A stretch of DNA of 10,563 nt from an uncultured Dialister sp. (GTDB taxonomy: Bacteria > Bacillota > Negativicutes > Veillonellales > Dialisteraceae). Both the position numbers and the translations under genes were made by a program. Each line of letters starts with the position of its first letter. Positions within the stretch are counted from its first letter, which is position 1. Location of the stretch: positions 1 through 10,563 of the forward strand of contig NZ_UQKJ01000067.1 in the NCBI RefSeq assembly GCF_900541605.1. The letters are read 5' to 3'. Under the pieces are notes generated by a model, which made no database searches, was not told the origin of the DNA, and was given only the letters and a program-made list of their open reading frames with translations. Positions 1-6,989 of this stretch are shown here, one piece after another.

Positions 1-4
1 TGCA

Positions 5-53
5 CGAATGACTCTATCCATCAGCGCCGCTCAACAGCTCGACAAACTGAAAT
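5..53 (+). repeat. Arm of a dispersed palindromic repeat, second copy at 8948-8997
   Basis: This stretch matches 8948-8997 at roughly 43 of 50 positions by eye, with one single-base indel. Shared blocks are CGAATGACTCTATCC, AACAGCTCGA and AAACTGAAAT. The copy at 8948-8997 is the right arm of a long imperfect palindrome, so this is most likely the end of another copy whose remainder lies left of the window. Similarity stops just after AAACTGAAAT in both places, which probably marks the element boundary. The next feature is the sodA terminator about 20 nt away, so the repeat lies in the intergenic space downstream of sodA. No coding role is apparent. Confidence 0.75.
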
Positions 54-72
54 ATTCCTTCCCACATACAGT

Positions 73-102
73 GAAAAAGGCCTGCCTTCCGGCAGGTCTT
101 TT
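73..102 (-). terminator. Rho-independent terminator of the superoxide dismutase gene
   Basis: The core stem is CCTGCC (81-86) and GGCAGG (91-96) around a four-base loop. It is extended by flanking A and T runs on either side, with one mismatch. On the minus strand the hairpin ends in CCTTTTT and lies 14 nt beyond the sodA stop codon. The T tract on the plus side (TCTTTT) is shorter, so it may also work weakly for transcripts from the left. Confidence 0.8.
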
Positions 103-115
103 CGTACTTCATCTT

Positions 116-748
116 TTATTCAGCAGCACCGCATTTTCTGCTTTTCTTTGCATCTTCAAAGAGTTCATTCACATAGTCCCAGTTAATGATCCAGAAGAAA
201 GCTTCCACGAAATCGGGACGGCGGTTCTGGTACTGAAGGTAGTAAGCATGTTCCCATACATCCAAAGCCAGAAGCGGTTTCTTGCCTTCCGTCAGGGGAT
301 TATCCTGGTTAGCTGTAGAAAGGACTTCCAGATGGTCCTTATTCCACACAAGCCATGCCCAGCCGCTTCCAAACTGGGATACTGCAGCGGCAGAGAATTT
401 CTTTTTGAATTTCTCAAAGGAACCGAAGTCCTTTTCAATCTGTCCTGCCACGGGGCCGCCGAAGGAGGTGCTTCGTTCCGGTGCCATCATATCCCAGAAA
501 AGGGCATGATTGAAATAGCCGCCCCCGTTATTTCTGACAGCTCCCCGAATATCTTCCGGAAGAAGGTTCAGATGGGCAATGAGATAGCGAATGGATTTTT
601 CAGCCAGTTCCGGATGGGATTCCAGCGCCTTATTCAGGTTGGCGGTATAGGTGGCATGATGTTTGTCATGGTGGAAATGAAGGGTTGCTTCATCCATCAC
701 AGGCTCAAGGGCATTATAAGCATAGGGAAGTTCTGGTAATTTAAACAT
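116..748 (-). CDS. sodA: Superoxide dismutase, Mn/Fe family, Mn-type signature
   Basis: This cytoplasmic enzyme dismutates superoxide to hydrogen peroxide and oxygen. Numbered from the upstream Met at 754, the four metal ligands are H28 (in HHDKHH), H83 (in NHALFW), and D165 and H169 (in DVWEHAYY). The residues that separate Mn from Fe enzymes are of the Mn type: G79 in the NNGGG segment and Q150 in STANQDNP, matching Gly77 and Gln146 of E. coli MnSOD. Manganese or cambialistic use is therefore likely, but metal choice is not certain from sequence. The length (about 210 residues) is normal. I chose the ATG at 748 because AGGAG (757-761) lies 8 nt from it and only 2 nt from the in-frame ATG at 754. 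The gene is monocistronic, between its own promoter and terminator. An air-sensitive organism would use it for oxygen tolerance. Confidence 0.95.
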   Translation of the reverse strand: MFKLPELPYAYNALEPVMDEATLHFHHDKHHATYTANLNKALESHPELAEKSIRYLIAHLNLLPEDIRGAVRNNGGGYFNHALFWDMMAPERSTSFGGPVAGQIEKDFGSFEKFKKKFSAAAVSQFGSGWAWLVWNKDHLEVLSTANQDNPLTEGKKPLLALDVWEHAYYLQYQNRRPDFVEAFFWIINWDYVNELFEDAKKSRKCGAAE

Positions 749-815
749 AGTCATTTCTCCTTTTCAATCTATAAAATATAATTTGCAACGATGTTTATCG
801 ATTTATTTCAGCCTT

Positions 816-844
816 ATTATATCGTATTTTTTCGAAATAGTCAA
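816..844 (-). promoter_or_regulatory. Sigma-70-type promoter of sodA
   Basis: Read on the minus strand, TTGACT (839-844) is followed after exactly 17 nt by a perfect TATAAT (816-821). The predicted start is near 809, giving a leader of about 60 nt. The leader contains a short inverted repeat, CGAT-gttt-ATCG (789-800). It could be an operator for a metal or redox regulator, but a 4-bp arm is too short to argue from. Confidence 0.8.
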
Positions 845-903
845 GCATATATTGATATTTATATTCAAATGTTAAGCCTTCTTATTGCCAACAGAGCATA
901 GAG

Positions 904-938
904 TAAAAAAAGACGCTCCTGTGATCACAGGAGCGTCC
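904..938 (-). terminator. Terminator of the solute-binding lipoprotein gene
   Basis: A perfect 13-bp inverted repeat without spacer (912-937) starts with GACGCTCCTGTGA. On the minus strand it is followed by seven T residues (905-911). It lies about 27 nt past the stop codon of the lipoprotein gene and separates that gene from sodA. On the plus strand no T run follows it, so it should act mainly for the minus strand. Confidence 0.9.
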
Positions 939-964
939 CACATTTTCAAGATGAATAAATAAAA

Positions 965-1765
965 TTACTTCTTTGTTTCATCACCAAACCATTTGTTGTA
1001 AATCTTATCGTAGGTACCGTTGTCCTTCAGTTCCTTCAGGGCTTTATTCACGGCAGCCTGTAATTCCTTATTGTCCTTCTTCATAGCAAATACCATGCCC
1101 TGGGCATCCTTGGCAGTTCCCACAATCTTCAGATCCTTATCGGCGCCCTGCTTCAGGTAGTACATACCTACCGGCTGGTCGATAACTACGGCATCCAGTG
1201 TCTTAGCCTGCAGTTCCATGAAGGCCTGGGAATTGGAATCCAGCTGCTTGACATTAGCCGCTTTAGCTTCCTGAGCCAGTTTTACCTGTTCTGTTCCTAC
1301 CTGAGCGCCAACATTCTTGCCTTCCAGGTCAGCCCAGTCTTTGATGCTGTCGTTATCTTTATTGACGATGATGATGAATCCGTCCTGAGTGAAATAGGGA
1401 TCAGAGAAAGCCACCTGCTTTGCCCGTTCTGGAGTAGCATTGAGACCGGAAGCAATGAGATCAATCTGACCGGACTGTACAGCCGGGATCAGGGCATCGA
1501 AACCCATGCTCTTGAATTCCATCTTGCTGCCCATCTGTTTAATGACAGCATCAGCCAGGTCCAGATCGAATCCTACATATTTGTCATCCTTTGTAAATTC
1601 AAAAGGCGGGAATGTAGTTTCAGCACCTACCCGAATAACGGAAGGGATTCCGTTCTTAGAAGCGGAAGCGCTGCTCTTGGAGCTGCCGCCACCGCAGCCG
1701 GCTGCAAGAAATGTAGCAGCCATAGCACCCAATGCCAATGCGATTTTCAGTTTTTTACCCATCAT
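965..1765 (-). CDS. Amino-acid ABC transporter substrate-binding lipoprotein (SBP_bac_3 family)
   Basis: This is the substrate-capturing component of a polar amino-acid importer, anchored by lipid. The 266-residue protein begins with a lipoprotein signal: KK, a hydrophobic stretch, then LAAGC with the lipidated cysteine at residue 24. A Ser/Ala-rich linker follows. The mature domain has family-3 hallmarks: VGAETTFPPFEF near residue 46, YVGFDLDLADAV near 63, TPERAK with R114 expected to bind the substrate carboxylate, and VVIDQP, whose Asp usually binds the alpha-amino group. The start at 1765 is chosen because GGAG (1775-1778) lies 9 nt upstream. An in-frame GTG at 1801 would add 12 residues before the signal and has no comparable site. 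No permease or ATPase is in the window, so the gene is either detached from its transporter or served by one elsewhere. The exact amino acid cannot be read from sequence. Confidence 0.92.
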   Translation of the reverse strand: MMGKKLKIALALGAMAATFLAAGCGGGSSKSSASASKNGIPSVIRVGAETTFPPFEFTKDDKYVGFDLDLADAVIKQMGSKMEFKSMGFDALIPAVQSGQIDLIASGLNATPERAKQVAFSDPYFTQDGFIIIVNKDNDSIKDWADLEGKNVGAQVGTEQVKLAQEAKAANVKQLDSNSQAFMELQAKTLDAVVIDQPVGMYYLKQGADKDLKIVGTAKDAQGMVFAMKKDNKELQAAVNKALKELKDNGTYDKIYNKWFGDETKK

Positions 1766-1881
1766 GACAATCATCTCCACATAGTCTTTTGTACCATTCA
1801 CCAGAAGTCTTTATGAATTTTTATTCAGACCCCCGATATCTCTCCCATAAAGAATAATTGGAAATTCGATGCCTATCCAGT

Positions 1882-1916
1882 GATTTCAGAACATTCTAAC
1901 TATTGTTACTGAAATC
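1882..1916. repeat. Inverted repeat in the leader of the binding-protein gene
   Basis: GATTTCAG (1882-1889) and CTGAAATC (1909-1916) form a perfect 8-bp inverted repeat. AACA and TGTT can pair further in if one base is bulged. It lies inside the roughly 185-nt leader predicted for the lipoprotein mRNA, between the promoter (1956-1984) and the start codon (1765). It may be an RNA structure in that leader or a protein-binding site. On the plus strand a T run follows, but no plus-strand gene is upstream to terminate. Confidence 0.5.
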
Positions 1917-1955
1917 CGTTTTTTTATTTCCAGTATCTTTATGCAATCTATGCAT

Positions 1956-1984
1956 ATTTTATCAACTTGTTACATAAATGTCAA
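1956..1984 (-). promoter_or_regulatory. Sigma-70-type promoter of the solute-binding lipoprotein gene
   Basis: On the minus strand a perfect TTGACA (1979-1984) precedes TAAAAT (1956-1961) by 17 nt. The surrounding DNA is AT-rich. The predicted start is near 1949, which leaves a leader of about 185 nt before the chosen ATG, long enough for regulation. Confidence 0.75.
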
Positions 1985-2079
1985 ATTTTGATTTTTTTAC
2001 ATATTTTTCACATAATGTATAAGATTCATTATTCCCGGAAACTTGCGATAAAAAGGGAAAAAAACAATGTAAAAATTCT

Positions 2080-2108
2080 TTGCAGCTTCCTGCCGTATGG
2101 TATAGAAT
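2080..2108 (+). promoter_or_regulatory. Candidate promoter of the HicB-acyltransferase-SGNH gene
   Basis: TTGCAG (2080-2085) and TAGAAT (2103-2108) are separated by 17 nt, giving a start near 2115 and a leader of about 100 nt. The leader has a small hairpin, GGACT...AGTCC (2164-2179). A weaker alternative is TTTACA-16-TATAAG further upstream near 1997-2024. A 6-bp inverted repeat, ATAATG...CATTAT, lies at about 2013-2033 in the shared intergenic region and could be an operator. Confidence 0.5.
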
Positions 2109-2216
2109 AGAGTACGCTGCAGGCAGTACAATCAGCGCTTATTTATGCATAAAAATACCTGCCGGACTATAGAAAGTCCTAATTCATATATACCACTACT
2201 AAGAAGGAATCATGGA

Positions 2217-4313
2217 ATGAAATATTTTTATCCCGCCGTTTTTACCTTTAATCCCAAAAGCCAAAGATACACCGCTTTTTTCCCGGATATTCCCGGATGC
2301 CGAGCCGAAGGAAGCCACATGGAGATTGCAGAAAGAGCCCGGGAAGCACTGGTCCAATTCCTTACGGATCAAGAAAAAAATGAAGCTTCCTTTCCTTCCC
2401 CCTCCGATGAACGAATGCTGGAGAAGGAATATCCCGACGGCCGTGTCTGCATCATACTGGCAGATACGGACAATTACAGCGCCTATTGCGCCCGCTGCGT
2501 TTCCTGTTCAAAAAATTTCTACCATGAAGCTGCAAAAACTCTGGGCGGCCACATTCGAGGTTTTGACGGGCTCCGGGCCCTGGCCATTATCGGTATCACC
2601 CTGTTCCACATGTTTCCCCAGACCATCCGGGGCGGCTATCTGGGGGTATCCCTCTTTTTCGTCCTTTCCGGATGTCTTTTAGCCTATACCTGTGAAAAGA
2701 AAGGAGCCGCCGGTTCCTTTCCTCTTATCGCCTACTTCAGGAAGAGAATAGCCCGGATTTATCCATCCCTTCTCATTATGATGCTCGTCACCATCGGGGC
2801 CTTTTCTTTCTTTGCGGCGCCGGTGATTTCCGCTATCCGGCCGGAAGCCCTTTCCGTTCTGCTGGGATACAACAACTGGTGGCAGATTTCCCAGAGCGCC
2901 GATTATTTCACCCGTCTCACGAACCAGTCCCCCTTCACCCATCTCTGGTTTCTGGGCATAGAGCTGGAATATTACCTGGCCTGGCCCCTGCTTTATTGTC
3001 TCTATGCCGGCATCACCTGGTTTTACGGAAGAAAAGCGGGCATAGTTTCTTTCCTGGCAGCCGGTCTTTTATCAGCCCTGTGGATGCCTGTTTACTATAA
3101 CGCAGGCGCTGATATTACCCGTCTTTACTACGGTACAGATACCCGGGTCTATGCCCTCCTTCTTGGGGCAGCACTAGGATTCTTCCTGTACCACTACCCG
3201 GTATCGGCGAAACATTCGGAGGGGTACAAACATCTGTCGATCCTTCTGTTTCTTCTGGCCCTGGGCGTTACCATCTACGGCTATGTGTTCCTGTCCGGCG
3301 ATATGCCCTTTATGTATGAAGCAGGACTCTTCCTTTACACCCTCCTCTTCTGCCTTCTAATATTACTCACGGCTGACAGGCACCTGCCCTTCGGCCGCCT
3401 GCTGGATATGCCCTTTCTCCGATGGATCGGCAAGTACAGCTACGGTATTTTCCTCTGGCAGTACCCGGTCATCTTCCTCACTCAGTATATGAGATGGAAT
3501 GAAATTTCTCCCCTCATGCCGGTGGCGGAAATTGCCGCCATCATCCTCCTCTCTGTGTGGACGGAACTTCTGGTGCAGGGACTGAAAGCCCTCTTTTCCC
3601 GCTCCCTGAAGCCAAGAAAAACGGTTATCAGGATTCTTGTGGTCCTGCTCCTTTCCCTTCCCGGCTTCACCCTCATGGCCTATGGAGCCCGGGGTATCTG
3701 GACTTCCTCCGTTGTAAAAGTATCGGATACCGATGAAATGAAAGAACGGTTTGCAGAAAATGAAGAAGCCCTGAAGCACCAGGATGAAAAGAAACCGGCT
3801 GTCCCGGTGATTGACGAAAACAATCCAAACCTCCGGGATGCGGCCTGCATCGGCGACTCCGTCATGCTGGGTTCCGCCATGGCTATTCGGGATGTACTTC
3901 CGAACTGTTATATCGATGCCAAGGTATCCCGGTATGTAGGTGCCGGTCTGGATGTGGCTCGGCAGATGGACTCCATGGGAAAACTGGGCCGCACTGTGGT
4001 TATCGCCCTTGGCACCAATGGTCCCCTGGATGGGCAGTATGAAAATCAAACGAAGGCCCTTTTGGAATATCTGGGACCGGACCGCCTGATTTTCTGGGTC
4101 AATGTATACTGTCCCGCCACCAGCTGGCAGAACAGCAATAACCGGTATATCAGGAAGATTGCAGATGAACACCCCAACGTAACCATCGTTGACTGGTACA
4201 GCGTGGCTTCCCAACATCCGGAATGGCTGAGCGGAGACCGAATCCACCCAAATCCGGAGGGTACAAAAGTCTACGCCCGCCTCATTCATGACGCCATCGC
4301 CGCAAGCCGATAA
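2217..4313 (+). CDS. HicB-like domain fused to OatA-like acyltransferase-3 and SGNH domains
   Basis: A 698-residue membrane protein that probably moves acyl (acetyl) groups to an extracytoplasmic glycan such as peptidoglycan or a surface polysaccharide. Residues 1 to about 85 resemble the HicB-like antitoxin fold: MKYFYPAVF at the start, FFPDIPGC (21-28), then an AERAREAL helix. A linker carries C91, C94 and C97 in CxxCxxC spacing. The acyltransferase-3 domain starts at FDGLRAL (116-122), with the family histidine H131 and the arginine motif RKRIARIYP (175-183), and runs through many membrane segments to about residue 500. The C-terminal SGNH domain has GDS (546-548), GTNG (N601) and DRIHP (D674, H677), so its catalytic set is complete. 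The order acyltransferase-SGNH is that of OatA-type O-acetyltransferases; the HicB-like front end is not usual for them. The start at 2217 is chosen because AAGGA (2204-2208) lies 8 nt upstream; an upstream in-frame ATG at 2145 has no ribosome site. The acceptor is inferred only by family. Confidence 0.85.
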   Translation: MKYFYPAVFTFNPKSQRYTAFFPDIPGCRAEGSHMEIAERAREALVQFLTDQEKNEASFPSPSDERMLEKEYPDGRVCIILADTDNYSAYCARCVSCSKNFYHEAAKTLGGHIRGFDGLRALAIIGITLFHMFPQTIRGGYLGVSLFFVLSGCLLAYTCEKKGAAGSFPLIAYFRKRIARIYPSLLIMMLVTIGAFSFFAAPVISAIRPEALSVLLGYNNWWQISQSADYFTRLTNQSPFTHLWFLGIELEYYLAWPLLYCLYAGITWFYGRKAGIVSFLAAGLLSALWMPVYYNAGADITRLYYGTDTRVYALLLGAALGFFLYHYPVSAKHSEGYKHLSILLFLLALGVTIYGYVFLSGDMPFMYEAGLFLYTLLFCLLILLTADRHLPFGRLLDMPFLRWIGKYSYGIFLWQYPVIFLTQYMRWNEISPLMPVAEIAAIILLSVWTELLVQGLKALFSRSLKPRKTVIRILVVLLLSLPGFTLMAYGARGIWTSSVVKVSDTDEMKERFAENEEALKHQDEKKPAVPVIDENNPNLRDAACIGDSVMLGSAMAIRDVLPNCYIDAKVSRYVGAGLDVARQMDSMGKLGRTVVIALGTNGPLDGQYENQTKALLEYLGPDRLIFWVNVYCPATSWQNSNNRYIRKIADEHPNVTIVDWYSVASQHPEWLSGDRIHPNPEGTKVYARLIHDAIAASR

Positions 4314-4446
4314 GACAAGGCCCTGGCGTGCAGTGGACCTTGATAGGTCATGGTCCTTTCCAACGGTGCAAAGACTCTACTTAAGTTTAAGAAATCATTT
4401 TTATTTCATTGAACTAATCAGCGCTTCCCCAGATTCAGTGTCACAC

Positions 4447-4477
4447 AAAAAGGGCTTCCATCCGGAAGTCCCTTTTT
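4447..4477 (+). terminator. Bidirectional-looking terminator after the acyltransferase gene
   Basis: GGG-CTTCC (4452-4459) pairs with GGAAG-T-CCC (4464-4472), with one bulged T and an ATCC loop. TTTTT follows and AAAAA precedes. It lies about 135 nt after the acyltransferase stop codon. The interval 4314-4446 contains no convincing gene, only weak stems such as CAAGG...CCTTG and the small palindrome CTTAAGTTTAAG near 4380. Confidence 0.8.
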
Positions 4478-4490
4478 ACTGTCTTTCTAT

Positions 4491-4520
4491 TTGACCCTGC
4501 CCCTCGTACCATGCTATATT
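4491..4520 (+). promoter_or_regulatory. Candidate promoter of the dedA-glycosyltransferase operon
   Basis: TTGACC (4491-4496) and TATATT (4515-4520) are separated by 18 nt, with a TG one base before the -10 element (extended -10). The start near 4527 would give a leader of about 280 nt before dedA. A second perfect -10 (TATAAT, 4734-4739) occurs nearer the gene but has no good -35, so I rank it lower. Confidence 0.55.
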
Positions 4521-4526
4521 TAAAAG

Positions 4527-4807
4527 TACGAATATCTACATGTACATATCAAGAAAGCCTGAAATGAAATACCTCCCGCAGTGCAGCTCCGGTGCCAGGA
4601 GAAAAGCCCAATATGTCAACGGCCCCAACGCACCCACAGCAGCCTTTATTCCTTTTATATCTGTGGGGGGAATATCTCCTCCATATTTTAACCGGAGTTT
4701 TTCCACGTTTATCTTTTCTATAACTTTTACCTATATAATAAAAAGCAGGAAAAGTTCCTGTTACCATATACTGTATTGAAGTCCTGTAAAGCAGGCAAAG
4801 GATCATC
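4527..4807 (+). other. Long non-coding leader upstream of dedA
   Basis: No open frame here has a ribosome site or recognisable protein. Visible structures are a 7-bp inverted repeat, CCCACAG (4633-4639) with CTGTGGG (4661-4667), and a 6-bp hairpin, CAGGAA-AAG-TTCCTG (4746-4760). I could not match it to a known riboswitch class. It may be a structured leader or simply AT-rich spacer. Confidence 0.35.
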
Positions 4808-5404
4808 ATGGACATTATCATTACATTTCTCTCTGACTGGGGTTATCTGGCACTCTTTATCTGTATGGTGCTGGAAAATATGAACATCCCCATTCCCAGT
4901 GAAATCATCCTGGGCTTTGCCGGATTTCTTGTATCCCAGAATATTTTCTCCTTCTGGCCCACCGTCATCATCGGGACCATAGCCGGTATCGCCGGTTCCC
5001 TCTTATCCTATTACATGGGCTTCAAAGGCGGCCGCGGCCTCATCCTGAAGCACACCGCAAAAGGCGGTCTGGGAGCCAAGAAGCTTATTGCCGCCAAGGA
5101 CTGGTTTGAAAATTATGGTGCCGTTGCTATTCTCACAGGCCGTCTCCTTCCCGGTGTACGTACTTTTATTTCCCTGCCCGCCGGAATCGCCCAGTTCCCG
5201 CTGCCTGAATTTCTGATTCTCACGCTGGCCGGTACTGTTCCCTGGACCATTTTCCTCGTCTATGCTGGTTCCCTGCTGGGCCACAACTGGCATCTCCTTC
5301 TTGATTACAAACTGGAAATTGCAGGGGTCTGCCTGGTAATCGTTATCCTTATCGTCCTTGGCTATCATTTCTACCTGAAGAGAAAGCATCATGAAAATCA
5401 ATAA
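4808..5404 (+). CDS. DedA family membrane protein (SNARE-associated/VTT domain)
   Basis: A 198-residue inner-membrane protein with the family's re-entrant and membrane-helix pattern. Key visible parts are E23 in VLENMNIPIPSE (prolines 28 and 30, E32), the glycine-rich YYMGFKGGRG segment around 68-77, and GRLLPGVRTF with R112 and R118. The six-residue spacing of these arginines matches the essential pair known from E. coli YqjA. A basic tail (KRKHH) ends the protein on the cytoplasmic side. Some DedA proteins are known to move undecaprenyl phosphate back across the membrane, and some support lipid A aminoarabinose modification. Its position as first gene ahead of two ArnT-like transferases fits a carrier-recycling role here (inference). 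AAAGGA (4797-4802) lies 5 nt before the ATG. Its last 14 nt overlap the next gene, which suggests coupled translation. Confidence 0.93.
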   Translation: MDIIITFLSDWGYLALFICMVLENMNIPIPSEIILGFAGFLVSQNIFSFWPTVIIGTIAGIAGSLLSYYMGFKGGRGLILKHTAKGGLGAKKLIAAKDWFENYGAVAILTGRLLPGVRTFISLPAGIAQFPLPEFLILTLAGTVPWTIFLVYAGSLLGHNWHLLLDYKLEIAGVCLVIVILIVLGYHFYLKRKHHENQ

Positions 5405-6989
5405 AAACTGTCTTTTCCTGTTTCTATTCTGCCTCGTCCTGTACGGGGCCTTTTCCGGCCTCATTCCCCTCCTTGACCCCGATGAGCCGGTATACGGGGA
5501 AACGGCGAAAGAAATGATTGCTACAGGGGACTGGATTTCCCCACAGATTTATGGCGAATTCTGGTATGATAAGCCGCCGCTTTTCTATTGGCTGGAAGCG
5601 GTGTCTTTTTCTATTTTCGGCGTGTCCACCTGGGCTGCCCGGCTTCCCTCTGTCCTTTTGGGGGCATTGACTCCGGTGTACCTGTATCTGGCTTCCCGCC
5701 GGCTCATCGGTGAGAAATCGGCCCTCCGGGGCGCCTTCATCTGCGCTTCTTCCCTGGAAATCATTGTGCTTGCCCGGAGCAGTGTCACCGATACCCTCCT
5801 GACTTTGACTCTCACCGTGGCCCTCATGTCTTTCCTCCGGAAAGAATATTTCATTGCCTATATAGCCTGCGGCCTCGCTCTTCTGACAAAAGGGCCCATC
5901 GGCTTTGGCTTCCCCGCCCTCATCGTGGGTCTCTGGATGATTTTCACAAAGCGGTTCACCCTGAAAAATGTGATGGCCCTCAGATGGTATTGGGGCATTC
6001 CACTGGCCTGCCTCGTGGGCCTTCCCTGGTATATCCATATGGCCATGATTCATGGAGATGCCTTCATCGATACTTTCCTGGGATATCACAATATCACCCG
6101 CTTCGTAAGCCCTGAACATGCGGGACAGAATCATTACTGGCTCTATCTCGTCGTGGTGCTCGTCGGATTTTATCCCTGGGTCGGGACCCTTCCGGGCCTC
6201 CTTCGGCGAGTGAAGATATGGTGGAAAGACCGCAGTGCCTCCTATTTCCTTGTATGGGCCCTGTTCATTTTCCTGTTCTTTTCCTTCTCTTCCACCCAGC
6301 TCTTTTCCTATATTCTCCCCCTGTTCCCGCCCCTGTCCCTGCTGGCAGGAATATACATCACGGACTGTGAGGAATCGGGCCATATTTCCAGAGCTTTTCT
6401 CCTTTCCCATTGTCTATTCGGCCTCATAACCGCCGGAGCCATTGCCTTTGTGCCCTTTGTCCCCGCCGGCGGGCCGGCAGTCCGTTATGGTGTTGCCCTT
6501 TTTATGGCCGCTTTCACCCTGCTGGCAGCATGGAAAATGAAATCCGGCCACACCCATGGATTCTTTGTTTCCCAGGCCCTGCTGGTGACCGGATTTGTCC
6601 TTGCTGTCTGGTGCCTCTTTGCCACCCCCGTTTCTTCCCTTTTCACTTCGAAAGCCATTGCGGAAGAACTGGCAGGGACAAAGACCGACAGCACCATTCC
6701 CCTGTACATCGATAATTTCTACCGTCCCTCCGTTGCGTTCTACACTGATATTTACGGAAAAGCTCTCCCGGAATTTGACAGAAAAAAGCTGTCTGTGGAT
6801 GAAAGAAATGCGGAAAACGGGGTCCTTCTCCCCGGGAAAGATGAAGAGACATCACTCCCGCCAAAAGCGTATATCCTGGTGCAGGATAAGGTCTATCATA
6901 AATGGCCGGAGGAACAGAAAAAAGGCCTCTCCCTCCTCTGGCATAAGGATACGGCCTCCATGTATTTGAAAGATGAGGTTTCCCAGTGA
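5391..6989 (+). CDS. ArnT-like / GT39-GT83 (PMT_2) glycosyltransferase, copy 1
   Basis: A 532-residue polytopic membrane glycosyltransferase of the ArnT/PMT superfamily, which uses a polyprenyl-phosphate sugar donor on the outer face of the inner membrane. After the first membrane segment (about 8-25) the first periplasmic loop carries LLDPDEPVYGETAKEM with the conserved acidic pair D31-E32. KPPLFYW (61-67) follows, the equivalent of the ArnT FEKPPLLYW motif. Later family blocks are LLTKGPIG, GLPWYIHM and RFVSPEHAGQNHYWLY. Several membrane helices follow, then a soluble, probably periplasmic C-terminal part from about residue 400. Acceptor and sugar are unknown; lipid A or another surface glycan is plausible in a diderm. 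It is the middle gene of the operon, overlapping dedA by 14 nt and the next gene by 4 nt. All motifs expected for activity are present. Confidence 0.9.
   Translation: MKINKNCLFLFLFCLVLYGAFSGLIPLLDPDEPVYGETAKEMIATGDWISPQIYGEFWYDKPPLFYWLEAVSFSIFGVSTWAARLPSVLLGALTPVYLYLASRRLIGEKSALRGAFICASSLEIIVLARSSVTDTLLTLTLTVALMSFLRKEYFIAYIACGLALLTKGPIGFGFPALIVGLWMIFTKRFTLKNVMALRWYWGIPLACLVGLPWYIHMAMIHGDAFIDTFLGYHNITRFVSPEHAGQNHYWLYLVVVLVGFYPWVGTLPGLLRRVKIWWKDRSASYFLVWALFIFLFFSFSSTQLFSYILPLFPPLSLLAGIYITDCEESGHISRAFLLSHCLFGLITAGAIAFVPFVPAGGPAVRYGVALFMAAFTLLAAWKMKSGHTHGFFVSQALLVTGFVLAVWCLFATPVSSLFTSKAIAEELAGTKTDSTIPLYIDNFYRPSVAFYTDIYGKALPEFDRKKLSVDERNAENGVLLPGKDEETSLPPKAYILVQDKVYHKWPEEQKKGLSLLWHKDTASMYLKDEVSQ

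Noticed and set aside
8..739. Plus-strand 243-residue open frame opposite sodA
   Set aside because: It is the antisense of a clear superoxide dismutase with all metal ligands, and has no ribosome site or recognisable domain.
749..754. ATG at 754 as sodA start
   Set aside because: The AGGAG site is only 2 nt from it but 8 nt from the next in-frame ATG at 748.
1766..1801. GTG at 1801 as start of the binding protein
   Set aside because: It would place 12 extra residues before a normal lipoprotein signal; GGAG is well placed for 1765 instead.
1882..1927. Plus-strand terminator (hairpin followed by a T run)
   Set aside because: There is no plus-strand gene upstream to terminate; the stem lies inside the minus-strand leader.
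2145..2216. Upstream ATG at 2145 for the acyltransferase fusion
   Set aside because: No ribosome site precedes it, while AAGGA is ideally spaced for 2217, where the HicB-like similarity begins.
3363..4289. Minus-strand 308-residue open frame
   Set aside because: Shadow of the SGNH and membrane part of the acyltransferase gene; composition is unlike a real protein.
4540..4779. Small plus-strand open frame of 79 residues before dedA
   Set aside because: No Shine-Dalgarno sequence and no recognisable motif; it lies within the predicted leader.
5424..6410. Minus-strand 328-residue open frame opposite the first glycosyltransferase
   Set aside because: Very Gly/Glu/His-rich antisense product of a membrane protein gene with low-complexity character and no start signals.
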